From: Rufibacter radiotolerans
Lineage (GTDB): Bacteria > Bacteroidota > Bacteroidia > Cytophagales > Hymenobacteraceae
DNA length: 64,000 nucleotides
Assembly: GCF_001078055.1 (NCBI RefSeq)
Contig: NZ_CP010777.1
Coordinates: 4,679,001-4,743,000, forward strand
Direction of reading: 5' to 3'
Below are positions 7,991-14,992 of the stretch, piece after piece (the stretch's first letter is position 1; each line of letters begins with the position of its first letter). Under the pieces are notes generated by a model, which saw only the letters and a list, made by a program, of their open reading frames with translations, was not told the DNA's origin and did no database searches. Made by a program: the position numbers and the translations under genes.

Positions 7991-9061
7991 CTATAAAATT
8001 CCCAGCTCATTAACCAATATGTCAATTTTCTCTTGATATATTGCAGGAAAATTGGCAATCCTAATTTGTTTGTCTTTAAAGGCGCCATAGCCAGATCCTA
8101 CCACTAACCCCTTCGCCTTCAGGGCGGTAATCACTTCAGAGGCGGGTTTGTCCAGCACGTTGGCCACCACCACCGTGGGCGAACGATGCGCGGGTTCAGA
8201 CACAAAAGGGGCGAAGTGTTCGCTCTCTTCCAGGAAACTGTAGAGTTGCTGCGCTTTGGCTTCGGTTTCTTTTCTGATGACGTCAATTCCCTTGGCCAGC
8301 ATGTCTTCCACCACGTGCGTGAGCAGGTAAATGCCCAGCACATTGGGGGTGCAGGGCGTCTGGAACTGCTGGTACTGGTCCTGTAAAGCAGCAATGCTGT
8401 AATGGCCGCCGGTGTATTGCCTGCCTTCCAGCGTAGCGGCCTTCTGCCGACACCGCTCATTTACCAGCCACACGCCCAAACCTGCCGGCAAGCCGAAGCC
8501 TTTCTGTACCGAAAAGAACGCCATGTCTATTTTAGAGAAGTCAATGGCCGCATACGGGGCCCCGGACACCATATCCACAGAAAGTAAGGGCTCCGGGAAC
8601 GCCTGCCGCAAGGTGTGGAGGTCAGTTACGGGCATGCACACGCCGGAACTGGTTTCGTTCTGGGTGACGGCCAGCAGCTCGGTGCCCGCGGGTACCTGCA
8701 GGTCCTGGGCGTAGAAGCCCTGCCCGAACGGCACCTCGGCTACCTGCGCGTTGCGCCCCAGCCATTTGGCGTGGTCCAGGTACTTTTTGGAGAAGGAGCC
8801 GTTGACCAGGTGAAACGTGTTTTGGGCGGTGAGGCTCTGCAGGCTCCGTTCCCAGATCTCCGTGGCCGAGCCCGTAAAGTAAATGGCGTAATCATCGGGT
8901 AACCCAAACAGCGCCCGCAACGCCACATCTGCTCGCTGGTACAGATCTTTGAACGCCTGGCTGCGGTGCGATTGCGAAAAGATCTGTTTGTCTAAAGCCG
9001 TCTGCAGATGGCCTGCCACGGTAGGGTAAAGCTGAGCCGGGCCGGGGGTAAAGTAAACCAT
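7991..9061 (-). CDS. Class V aminotransferase, probable phosphoserine aminotransferase
   Basis: The protein has 356 residues and the fold-type I PLP enzyme pattern: N-terminal FTPGPAQLYP, GSATEIWERSL at the cofactor phosphate site, TQNETSSGVCMP, and the Schiff-base lysine in FFSVQKGFGLPAGLGVW (near residue 190). NET..G and SVQKGFG match the SerC/alanine-glyoxylate aminotransferase group. The gene lies 156 bases downstream of the SerB-SerA fusion on the same strand. It therefore most likely supplies the middle step, 3-phosphohydroxypyruvate plus glutamate to phosphoserine plus 2-oxoglutarate. An alanine- or serine-glyoxylate aminotransferase is the alternative. A palindrome and a heptamer pair fill the gap between the two genes. 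Confidence 0.85.
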   Translation of the reverse strand: MVYFTPGPAQLYPTVAGHLQTALDKQIFSQSHRSQAFKDLYQRADVALRALFGLPDDYAIYFTGSATEIWERSLQSLTAQNTFHLVNGSFSKKYLDHAKWLGRNAQVAEVPFGQGFYAQDLQVPAGTELLAVTQNETSSGVCMPVTDLHTLRQAFPEPLLSVDMVSGAPYAAIDFSKIDMAFFSVQKGFGLPAGLGVWLVNERCRQKAATLEGRQYTGGHYSIAALQDQYQQFQTPCTPNVLGIYLLTHVVEDMLAKGIDVIRKETEAKAQQLYSFLEESEHFAPFVSEPAHRSPTVVVANVLDKPASEVITALKAKGLVVGSGYGAFKDKQIRIANFPAIYQEKIDILVNELGIL

Positions 9062-9068
9062 GGTTGTA

Positions 9069-9098
9069 ATGTGCTAATTTTTTAATGTGCTGATTGGT
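9069..9098. repeat. AATGTGCTRATT word repeat
   Basis: Two copies of the word, AATGTGCTAATT and AATGTGCTGATT, lie in tandem just upstream of the aminotransferase start. The same word recurs in reverse orientation at 47815-47846. Confidence 0.55.
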
Positions 9099-9110
9099 AT
9101 GACGTAGCGC

Positions 9111-9216
9111 GTATCAAGTATCATGACTTGGATGGCGTGTTTCTGTTTCAGGGCTCCTTTTCTGAAAGGAGCCCTGAAACAGAAGATCTTGCTACGTGAT
9201 ACGAGTTACTTGATAC
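9111..9216. repeat. 7-bp unit arrays (GTATCAn type) around a palindrome
   Basis: Forward units are GTATCAA (9111), GTATCAT and GACTTGG. Reverse-strand units are GTAGCAA, GTATCAC, GTAACTC and GTATCAA, contiguous over 9189-9216. The inverted pair encloses a dispersed palindrome at 9141-9184. Confidence 0.65.
9141..9184. repeat. Dispersed palindrome, copy 5
   Basis: The arms TTCTGTTTCAGGGCTCCTTT and AAAGGAGCCCTGAAACAGAA pair along their full length around TCTG. It sits between the serine fusion gene and the aminotransferase gene. Confidence 0.85.
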
Positions 9217-9217
9217 T

Positions 9218-11110
9218 TTAATACAGTGCCCGGGACTTAATGGTGTCTGGAATGTGTTTCAGCTTCTTGATCACGGAGCGGTCATACTGGGTGTCTACGT
9301 CGGTGATCACGTAGCCAATGGTCTCGTTGGTTTTCAGGTACTGGCCTAGAATGTTGATGTTATTCTCAGCCAGCACGTTGTTGATTTTGGCCAGAATGCC
9401 CGGCACGTTCCGGTGAATGTGGATAAGCCGGTGCGCATTACCCAAAGCCGGCAATTGCAGGTTAGGGAAGTTGACGCTGTTGTAAGAGCCGCCGGTGTTC
9501 ACGTAGTCAATCATCTTGGAGGGCACATACTGGGCAATGTTCTCCTGGGCCTCCTCGGTGCTGCCACCCACGTGCGGAGACAAAAGGGTATTGGGTAATC
9601 CTCGGAGCGCCGACTCAAACTTCTCCTGGTTATTCTTGGGCTCATGCGGGAAAACGTCTACCGCGCAGCCCCGTATCTTGCCACTCTTGATATTCTGGGC
9701 CAGCGCCTCAATATCCACCACGTGGCCGCGGGCCAGGTTCAGGAACAGGACGCCCGGCTTCATCAGCTCAAATTCCTTAGTGCCGATGATGTTTTTGTTG
9801 GAGGCGCGGCCATCTACGTGCAGGGTCACAATATCTGCCAGGGCCAGCAGTTCTGCCAGGGAGTGGCACACTTTGGCGTTGCCCAGAGCCAGCTTGTCCA
9901 CCACGTCATAGAAATAGACGTCCATGCCCAGGCTCTCTGCCAGCACAGAAAGCTGCGAGCCTATGTTGCCGTAGCCAATGATGCCCAGTTTCTTGCCGCG
10001 TATCTCATTAGAGCCTTTGGCAGATTTGTCCCAGTCGCCGGCGTGCATGCGGTTGCTTTTCTCCACCAGCCCCCGGGAAAGCATGATGATCTCGCCAATG
10101 GCCATTTCTACCACGCTGCGGGTGTTGCTGTAGGGGGCGTTGAAGACCACAATGCCGCGCTCGGTGCATTTGGCCAGGTCTATCTGGTTGGTGCCAATGC
10201 AGAAGGCGCCCACCGCCATTAGCCTGGGTGCATGTTCCAGGGCCTTGGCGGTGACGTGGGTTTTAGACCTGATGCACAGGATGGAAACATCCTGCAGTTT
10301 TTCGCAGAGTTCTTCCTCTTCCAGGGCGCCGGCCATAAATTCTACTTGGTAGCCTTCCTCTTTGAACATGTTCACGGCCTGCTCATGAATGCCTTCCAGC
10401 ACCAGCACCTTAATGCGGTTCTTGGGGTAGGATAGGGAGCTGGGCAGCTTGTTCACGTACAGGAACTCGTCCAGGCTGGGCGTTACGTGGTCGGCTTTGT
10501 CTACCACGCTGTCGCGGCTCACGTTCTCGGTGAAGGCGTAGAACTTATCGGCTATGCCGGCTTCCTTTATTTCATAATCAGTGTAGCCGTCGCCAATCAC
10601 GTAGACCTCGCCGGGCAGGTTCAGGGCTTTGATCTGCTTTGCCTTGCCCTGGTTCTGGGTGAGCGGATTGGTACGGTCAAACCCGGTGATGTTGCCTTCC
10701 TCATCATACGTGAAAGTATTGGCGAAGACGTTTTCGGGCTTCACGCCCAGTTCGCGCACAATGGGCACAATGAACTCTTTAAAGCCGTTGGAGATAATGT
10801 AGATATCGTCTTTGAAGGCCTCAAAGAAAGCCCGGTTGGTCTTAAAGGATTCTGAGATCTGGCTTTTGAGATGTTCTATTAAAGAAGTGAGATGGCTTTT
10901 GTTGGCGTTAAGCAGGGCCAGGCGTTGGTCCAGGGACTCTACCAGCGGAATCTCGCCTTCCATGCCCAGGTCTGTGATGCGCTGAATCTCTGCCAGGGTT
11001 TTTTGCCGGCGTACGGGGTCTGGAATGCAGATGGCGCAAAGCTCGTCAAGGGCTTCTACCTTGGTGAACGTACTGTCAAAATCAATGATGAAATGCTTGT
11101 GCGTACTCAT
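9218..11110 (-). CDS. serA: Phosphoserine phosphatase / D-3-phosphoglycerate dehydrogenase fusion
   Basis: The start at 11110 (MSTHKHF) gives 630 residues; longer frames add an unlikely polar leader. Residues 1 to about 225 are a SerB-like HAD phosphatase: the nucleophile motif FIIDFDSTFT near residue 10, IISNGFKEF, and VIGDGYTDYE. From about residue 235 comes a SerA dehydrogenase: Rossmann motif GIIGYGNIGS, catalytic Arg in LNLARGHVV, Glu in VFPHEP and His in LSPHVGG. An ACT domain closes the chain (HIHRNVPGILAKINNVL, ILGQYLKTNETIGYVITD), the usual site of serine feedback. One chain thus carries the first and third steps of serine synthesis; the downstream aminotransferase would supply the second. 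Both halves keep their key residues. Confidence 0.93.
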   Translation of the reverse strand: MSTHKHFIIDFDSTFTKVEALDELCAICIPDPVRRQKTLAEIQRITDLGMEGEIPLVESLDQRLALLNANKSHLTSLIEHLKSQISESFKTNRAFFEAFKDDIYIISNGFKEFIVPIVRELGVKPENVFANTFTYDEEGNITGFDRTNPLTQNQGKAKQIKALNLPGEVYVIGDGYTDYEIKEAGIADKFYAFTENVSRDSVVDKADHVTPSLDEFLYVNKLPSSLSYPKNRIKVLVLEGIHEQAVNMFKEEGYQVEFMAGALEEEELCEKLQDVSILCIRSKTHVTAKALEHAPRLMAVGAFCIGTNQIDLAKCTERGIVVFNAPYSNTRSVVEMAIGEIIMLSRGLVEKSNRMHAGDWDKSAKGSNEIRGKKLGIIGYGNIGSQLSVLAESLGMDVYFYDVVDKLALGNAKVCHSLAELLALADIVTLHVDGRASNKNIIGTKEFELMKPGVLFLNLARGHVVDIEALAQNIKSGKIRGCAVDVFPHEPKNNQEKFESALRGLPNTLLSPHVGGSTEEAQENIAQYVPSKMIDYVNTGGSYNSVNFPNLQLPALGNAHRLIHIHRNVPGILAKINNVLAENNINILGQYLKTNETIGYVITDVDTQYDRSVIKKLKHIPDTIKSRALY

Positions 11111-11223
11111 GGAAGAAAAGGTTAACATGGGGTGGCCGCAAATGCCTGCCACAGAACTGGGTGACCGTAAGTGCTTCTCGTTTACGATTGATGCCCCAAT
11201 ATCGGGTAGTATCTGCGGAAATG

Positions 11224-11271
11224 AAAAGCGTTTTTGCATTGTTTTTAAGAAAACGGCACAGAAACGCTTTT
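11224..11271. repeat. Dispersed palindrome, copy 6 (divergent)
   Basis: The outer arms AAAAGCGTTT / AAACGCTTTT pair perfectly; the inner part TTGTTTTT ... GAAAACGG pairs poorly. It lies upstream of the serine fusion gene. Confidence 0.55.
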
Positions 11272-11667
11272 TCTGTTGAGAAAATGCTCGGTAGATAGGA
11301 GGCTATATAGAATAAGAATTACTGGTCTCTTGCCTTGCCGTGGCCAAAGCTGCAAGCCAATACCCTTCTGCTTTTGGCGTTTTCCCTTCTGGCGTGTAAG
11401 CGCAACTTCAGAATTTTTTTATTAAACCTTTACGTGGCTTACAGGTCATAGGTAAGATTCATGACCAAACGTACATTAGTATGAATTTTTGCAGGTTCCT
11501 GCCGGTCTTTTAATACATTTATGGTAAAAGAGACGCACTTTTTGGCAAAACGAGCCAAAAAAAGAGGTGTTTCGGCCTGAAACCTGTTAAGTTGAAATAT
11601 AGATTTTGAAAATGTGATAACGAATTGCTTGTTTTTTTATTAACTATATATTTTATATTTAAATAAA

Positions 11668-11703
11668 TTGACAAATTCGTAAAAATATTTTTTGTATCTT
11701 TAC
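11668..11703 (+). promoter_or_regulatory. Promoter of the Lrp-family gene
   Basis: TTGACA (11668-11673) and TATCTTTA (11695-11702) are 21 bases apart, matching the Bacteroidota -33 TTG / -7 TAnnTTTG layout. The leader to the ATG at 11760 is about 50 bases. Confidence 0.65.
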
Positions 11704-11759
11704 ACATCTTTAATAAGAGGTAATCTTTGTTGTTGAATTGCTAAAAGTTGATCTATAGA

Positions 11760-12224
11760 ATGGCCCAAATTTCAGAAATTGATAATCTTGATAGAAAAAT
11801 TCTTTCCATGCTCATGCAAGATGCTACCAGAGCCTATACAGACATAGCGAAAGAACTACAAGTTTCTGGGGGTACCGTACACGTGCGTATGAAGAAACTG
11901 GAGGATTTAGGCGTGATCAAAGGGTCACACCTGTTCATAAATCCTAATGCAGTGGGGTATGATATCTGCGCCTTTATTGGCATCTACCTGGAGAAAGGCT
12001 CCGCCTACCAGACGGCGGTCACTAAAATGCGTCAGGTACCAGAGATAGTGGAGATGCACTACACCACCGGTCAATGGAGCATGTTTGCCAAAATCATCTG
12101 CCGTGACACCCTGCACCTGCGCGAAGTCCTGAACGAGAAGATTCAGGCCATTGAAGGGGTGGAACGCACCGAAACCTTTATTTCTCTGGAAGAGAGCATT
12201 ACCCGCCAGGTTAGTATTCTGTAA
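11760..12224 (+). CDS. Lrp/AsnC family transcriptional regulator
   Basis: The protein has 154 residues, the family's normal size. The N-terminal helix-turn-helix begins IDNLDRKILSMLMQDATRAY and runs through IAKELQVSGGTVHVRMKKLEDLGVI. The C-terminal RAM ligand domain follows (DICAFIGIYLEKGS, VPEIVEMHYTTGQWSMFAKI, IQAIEGVERTETFISLE). Such proteins form dimers and octamers and respond to amino acids. The target is unknown; the divergent serine fusion gene on the other side of a 650-base gap is a reasonable guess only. The ATG at 11760 starts the HTH in the usual place, and an earlier in-frame start at 11748 adds four residues. Confidence 0.93.
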   Translation: MAQISEIDNLDRKILSMLMQDATRAYTDIAKELQVSGGTVHVRMKKLEDLGVIKGSHLFINPNAVGYDICAFIGIYLEKGSAYQTAVTKMRQVPEIVEMHYTTGQWSMFAKIICRDTLHLREVLNEKIQAIEGVERTETFISLEESITRQVSIL

Positions 12225-12249
12225 TTGGCGGGCCGGTGCCTTGCAACCG

Positions 12250-12280
12250 TTGGGTGAATTCAAAAACTGTAGTATCTTTC
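12250..12280 (+). promoter_or_regulatory. Promoter of the glycerophosphodiesterase gene
   Basis: TTG (12250-12252) and TATCTTTC (12273-12280) are 20 bases apart. The implied transcript start falls after the ATG at 12281, which favours translation from ATG 12314. Confidence 0.6.
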
Positions 12281-12313
12281 ATGGCTGAAGCCCCTATTTG
12301 GACCAGCCTTGTT

Positions 12314-13189
12314 ATGCGCGAAAGCTTACGTTGGATGCACCCTTGGTGGCGGCAGGCGGCCCTGCCGTTCCTGCTCCTCATTCTATCTGCATGCGGTTCT
12401 TCCGGCACCCCAGATAAAGTAATTCTCTATAAAAAGCAGGCCCGCCAGGTAAAGGTCATCGCCCATAGGGGCGCCTCTGGGCTGGCTCCGGAGAACACGC
12501 TGGCCGCCGTGAAAAAGGCCCTGGAAACCTCCGCCGATTTTATTGAGATAGACATTCACCTGAGCAAAGACGGGGAGGTGGTGGTGATCCATGACGCCAC
12601 CGTTGACCGCACCACCACCGGTGCCGGACGCGTCTCTGACCTTACCCTAAAGGAACTGAAAGCCCTGGACGCCGGCATCAAGCACGACTCTTCCTTTGCC
12701 GGAGAGCGCATCCCTACCCTGGGGCAGGTGCTGCGGGCCGTAAAAGGCAAAAAGAAACTGCTCATAGAGCTTAAGAAAGGCGAAGAAGATTACTACGAAG
12801 GTCTGGAGGAAAAGACCCTCCAGCTCATACGGGACAACCGCGCCGAAGAATGGTGCGTGCTCCAGTCTTTCTATGACCCCATTCTGGAACGCATCTGGAA
12901 AGCCGACTTCGTTATCCCCACCCACAAACTCATCATCGGGAAGATCCCGTTCCTGCCCATCTTCATTGACCACGAACTCAAGTTCGGGGGCTTTGACCGT
13001 TACTCAGAAGTGGCCGCCATCAACGTGCACCGCTATTTCGCCTCCAAGTCCTTCATCAAGTCCCTCCATAACCAAGGCTTCAAGACCTTCATCTGGACCG
13101 AAGACAAGCCCAAGAATATCCAACGGCTCTTCCAGATGGGCGCCGACGGCGTCATGACCAACCACCCAGAACTGATTGAACGGCAATAG
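12314..13189 (+). CDS. Glycerophosphodiester phosphodiesterase, lipoprotein
   Basis: From ATG 12314 the protein has 291 residues. The signal (MRESLRWMHPWWRQAALPFL) ends in the lipobox LSAC, so it is probably lipid-anchored in the envelope. The GDPD TIM barrel shows the signature HRGASGLAPENT, EIDIHLSKDGEVVVIHD (metal ligands E and D, catalytic second His), TTTGAGRVSDLTLKEL and a late LIELKKG. The family hydrolyses glycerophosphodiesters to glycerol 3-phosphate and an alcohol, usually in phospholipid turnover. The chosen start agrees with the promoter spacing; in-frame upstream Met codons at 12236 and 12281 are less likely. It follows the Lrp gene on the same strand but appears to have its own promoter. 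Confidence 0.92.
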   Translation: MRESLRWMHPWWRQAALPFLLLILSACGSSGTPDKVILYKKQARQVKVIAHRGASGLAPENTLAAVKKALETSADFIEIDIHLSKDGEVVVIHDATVDRTTTGAGRVSDLTLKELKALDAGIKHDSSFAGERIPTLGQVLRAVKGKKKLLIELKKGEEDYYEGLEEKTLQLIRDNRAEEWCVLQSFYDPILERIWKADFVIPTHKLIIGKIPFLPIFIDHELKFGGFDRYSEVAAINVHRYFASKSFIKSLHNQGFKTFIWTEDKPKNIQRLFQMGADGVMTNHPELIERQ

Positions 13190-13192
13190 TCT

Positions 13193-13235
13193 GTTTTTGG
13201 CCTGTTTTCCTGAAAAGGGGCTGGAAACGGAATTG
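13193..13235. repeat. Dispersed palindrome, copy 7
   Basis: The left arm CTGTTTTTGGCCTGTTTTCC faces GAAAAGGGGCTGGAAACGG; the outer and inner pairs hold, with several mismatches in the core. It starts 4 bases after the glycerophosphodiesterase stop. Confidence 0.65.
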
Positions 13236-13442
13236 CTCTGGAGGAGTTTGTCATCCCGGGCCTTCAAAGGGGGACGGAATGCGTGGTTGGCTTTCTAATA
13301 TGGCGCGGATTTACTTCCGTGCCTTTGGGGCTTTGGAGATTTACCCACCAAACGTGCCCTCCCGTGTAACCCCCCCCCTTCGCCCCCCCTCAAGGGGGGA
13401 GTCTGCGTTTAGTAAGCGGTGCTGGAGTTAGTAAGCAGGAAT

Positions 13443-13481
13443 GCGTTTTGAGCCTGTTTTGCTGAAAACGTGCTCAAAACA
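13443..13481. repeat. Dispersed palindrome, copy 8
   Basis: The arms GCGTTTTGAGCCTGTTTT and GAAAACGTGCTCAAAAC pair except for two core positions; the GAGC/GCTC core has changed on both sides. It lies just before the REP-like cluster. Confidence 0.7.
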
Positions 13482-13496
13482 AAGCCAACCATGCTG

Positions 13497-13624
13497 TTCG
13501 GGATTTGCAATCCCGAATAAGTGTAAAGCGGATTTGCAATCCGCCTGGGACTGAGATCGGGAACGGCGCCTCCGCCGGGGATTGCAAATCCCCCTTTCGG
13601 AACTTCCGGATTGCAAATCCGGAA
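13497..13624. repeat. Cluster of four REP-like palindromes
   Basis: The units share the core GGATTTGCAATCC or its reverse. They lie at 13497-13517 (TCGGGATTTGCAATCCCGA), 13528-13544 (GCGGATTTGCAATCCGC), 13577-13594 (GGGGATTGCAAATCCCC) and 13604-13624 (TCCGGATTGCAAATCCGGA). The first two are in one orientation and the last two in the other, so the whole cluster is itself an inverted pair. No REP-associated transposase gene is in the window. Confidence 0.85.
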
Positions 13625-14012
13625 GAGCTAATGGCTTATCGCGTCCATTCCCTCCCTTCCAGTCTTTACTCCGAGCGCCTCGCTTGTGGCCCTGCAACAG
13701 CTTTACTCAGAGTGATAATCAATAGTAGGCCGCAAGGGCAGTGCGAGGGGGAAAGACGGGGCCCCGCGGCCGTGAGCGCTCGGAGGGAACAAATGAAACA
13801 ATACAGCATAAGGACTCAGGCGACAACCGCCACTACGCCAGCAATAGCGGAACGTCTGTGCCCAGATAAAAGGACCATTCCCTAAAGCAACAGCCAATAA
13901 CCATTTCCTTCCTTCCTTGGCAAGGGTAAAACCCTGACTATAAACCTCTCTTGAAAAGCTTCGTACGCTAGAAGGCAGCTTGGCTGTACCTATGACCTAA
14001 ACAACTAAAACT

Positions 14013-14204
14013 ATGACTGAAATCAACATTGAACCCAAAAAGCGCTCCGGTTGGGGATGGATTGTGGTACTGCTTATCTTATTAGTGATAGGATGGCTTC
14101 TGTATAAATATATGTTTGAAGTGCAAGAGGGTAACCCAGAAACAACCGGGACCCCTACCACCGGTATGGTGCTGCCCGTAGCCCCCGTATTCTTTACTAC
14201 CTGA
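14013..14204 (+). CDS. Small single-pass membrane protein
   Basis: The protein has 63 residues: a basic start (MTEINIEPKKRSGW), one hydrophobic helix (GWIVVLLILLVIGWLLYKYMF, residues 15-35), and a short Thr/Pro-rich tail. With positive charge before the helix, the tail is probably on the outer side of the inner membrane. I do not recognise a family. It lies 26 bases upstream of the PRC-barrel gene and is probably co-transcribed with it, which suggests a shared, perhaps stress-related, role (inference). Confidence 0.65.
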   Translation: MTEINIEPKKRSGWGWIVVLLILLVIGWLLYKYMFEVQEGNPETTGTPTTGMVLPVAPVFFTT

Positions 14205-14230
14205 ATTTTCTAACCTCCTAATCTAAAACT

Positions 14231-14914
14231 ATGGCAAACGATTCAATGGCAAGGCTTACGGCTCTGCATGATCTTAAAGACTTTAAAGTTGCCGATGACA
14301 ACCTTGATGTAAGAGGTTGGGAAGTAATTGGCTCAGACGGACAGCGCATAGGCAAAGTAGATGACCTGATTGTGGACCGCGAACTCATGAAAGTACGCTA
14401 CCTGGATATTGACGTAGACAAAAACCGGGTGCTGCCAGACACAGATGCCCGTCATATCTTACTACCTATTGGTGCCGCCCAGTTAGATGATGACAGCGAC
14501 CAGGTATTTGTGGCCATGGACCAGACGGCACTGTCCCGGTTTCCGTTTTATAGGGGAGGCACGGTAGATCCTGAGTATGAATACCGGGTCATGCATGCCA
14601 TTACCAGCCCCAATGAAAACTATATCTCGTCATCGGCGGCGCCCATGGCAGCCCCCAGCGCAGATTTCTACAGCCGCGAGCATTTTGATGAAAACCGGTT
14701 CTACCGTAACAGAAGCCGGCGCGATGCCCAGTCACGGCCGCATGACACCCAGACCACCCACTACCAGACCACAGGCGCAAGCCAAGGCGTAGGCGGCAGC
14801 CCCCCCATACAGGAAGATATTGCCACCATTGAGCGCTTGCGCCAGATGCTGGAGCAAGGCACTATTACGCAGGAAGAATTCTCGGCCCTCAAGCGGAAAG
14901 CCATTGGCATTTAA
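14231..14914 (+). CDS. PRC-barrel domain protein with C-terminal SHOCT motif
   Basis: The protein has 227 residues. Residues about 28-110 form a PRC-barrel (WEVIGSDGQRIGKVDDLIVD, KVRYLDIDVDKN), a small beta-barrel found in photosynthetic reaction centre H subunits and RimM and often in stress-associated bacterial proteins. A low-complexity linker follows (about 130-195, rich in Ser, Arg, Thr, Gln). The last 30 residues (IERLRQMLEQGTITQEEFSA) match the SHOCT oligomerisation motif. No signal peptide is seen, so it is probably cytoplasmic. The partner or ligand is unknown. It is the second gene of a two-gene unit ended by a strong hairpin. Confidence 0.85.
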   Translation: MANDSMARLTALHDLKDFKVADDNLDVRGWEVIGSDGQRIGKVDDLIVDRELMKVRYLDIDVDKNRVLPDTDARHILLPIGAAQLDDDSDQVFVAMDQTALSRFPFYRGGTVDPEYEYRVMHAITSPNENYISSSAAPMAAPSADFYSREHFDENRFYRNRSRRDAQSRPHDTQTTHYQTTGASQGVGGSPPIQEDIATIERLRQMLEQGTITQEEFSALKRKAIGI

Positions 14915-14931
14915 CAGAGGTATCTGACTGA

Positions 14932-14975
14932 AAAAAGAGAGGGGCCTGCTATCAAAAGCAGGCCCCTCTCTTTTT
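14932..14975 (+). terminator. Terminator of the PRC-barrel unit
   Basis: The 19-bp perfect stem AAAAAGAGAGGGGCCTGCT / AGCAGGCCCCTCTCTTTTT has a 6-base loop. It faces the converging hydrolase gene and can serve both directions. Confidence 0.9.
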
Positions 14976-14992
14976 AGGTATATTCTATGGAT

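Larger units (their letters stand above)
11111..11759. other. AT-rich intergenic stretch before the Lrp gene
   Basis: The gap lies between two divergent genes. It holds a palindrome-like hairpin (11224-11271) and a good promoter (11668-11703). The rest becomes strongly AT-rich towards the Lrp gene, which fits a regulatory region. I see no further gene. Confidence 0.6.
13190..14012. other. Repeat-rich intergenic stretch
   Basis: This is the longest gene-free stretch (about 820 bases). It holds two dispersed palindromes (13193-13235 and 13443-13481), a C/G-run segment around 13365-13402, four REP-like palindromes (13497-13624), and GC-rich sequence from 13650 to 13795 whose ends are roughly complementary (CGAGCGCCTCGC and GAGCGCTCGG areas). 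Open frames across it are repetitive and do not look coding. Confidence 0.65.

Noticed and set aside
11111..11239. N-terminal extension of the SerB-SerA fusion
   Set aside because: It has no similarity to a HAD phosphatase start, and its translation looks random; the conserved start is at 11110.
13428..13697. Reverse open frame over the REP-like cluster
   Set aside because: It has the same repeat-derived composition as the forward frame and is not a gene.
13505..13885. Forward open frame of 126 residues
   Set aside because: It runs through REP-like palindromes and GC-rich repeats; the translation is repetitive (KRICNPPG, DCKSPF, RIANPE) and has no domain.
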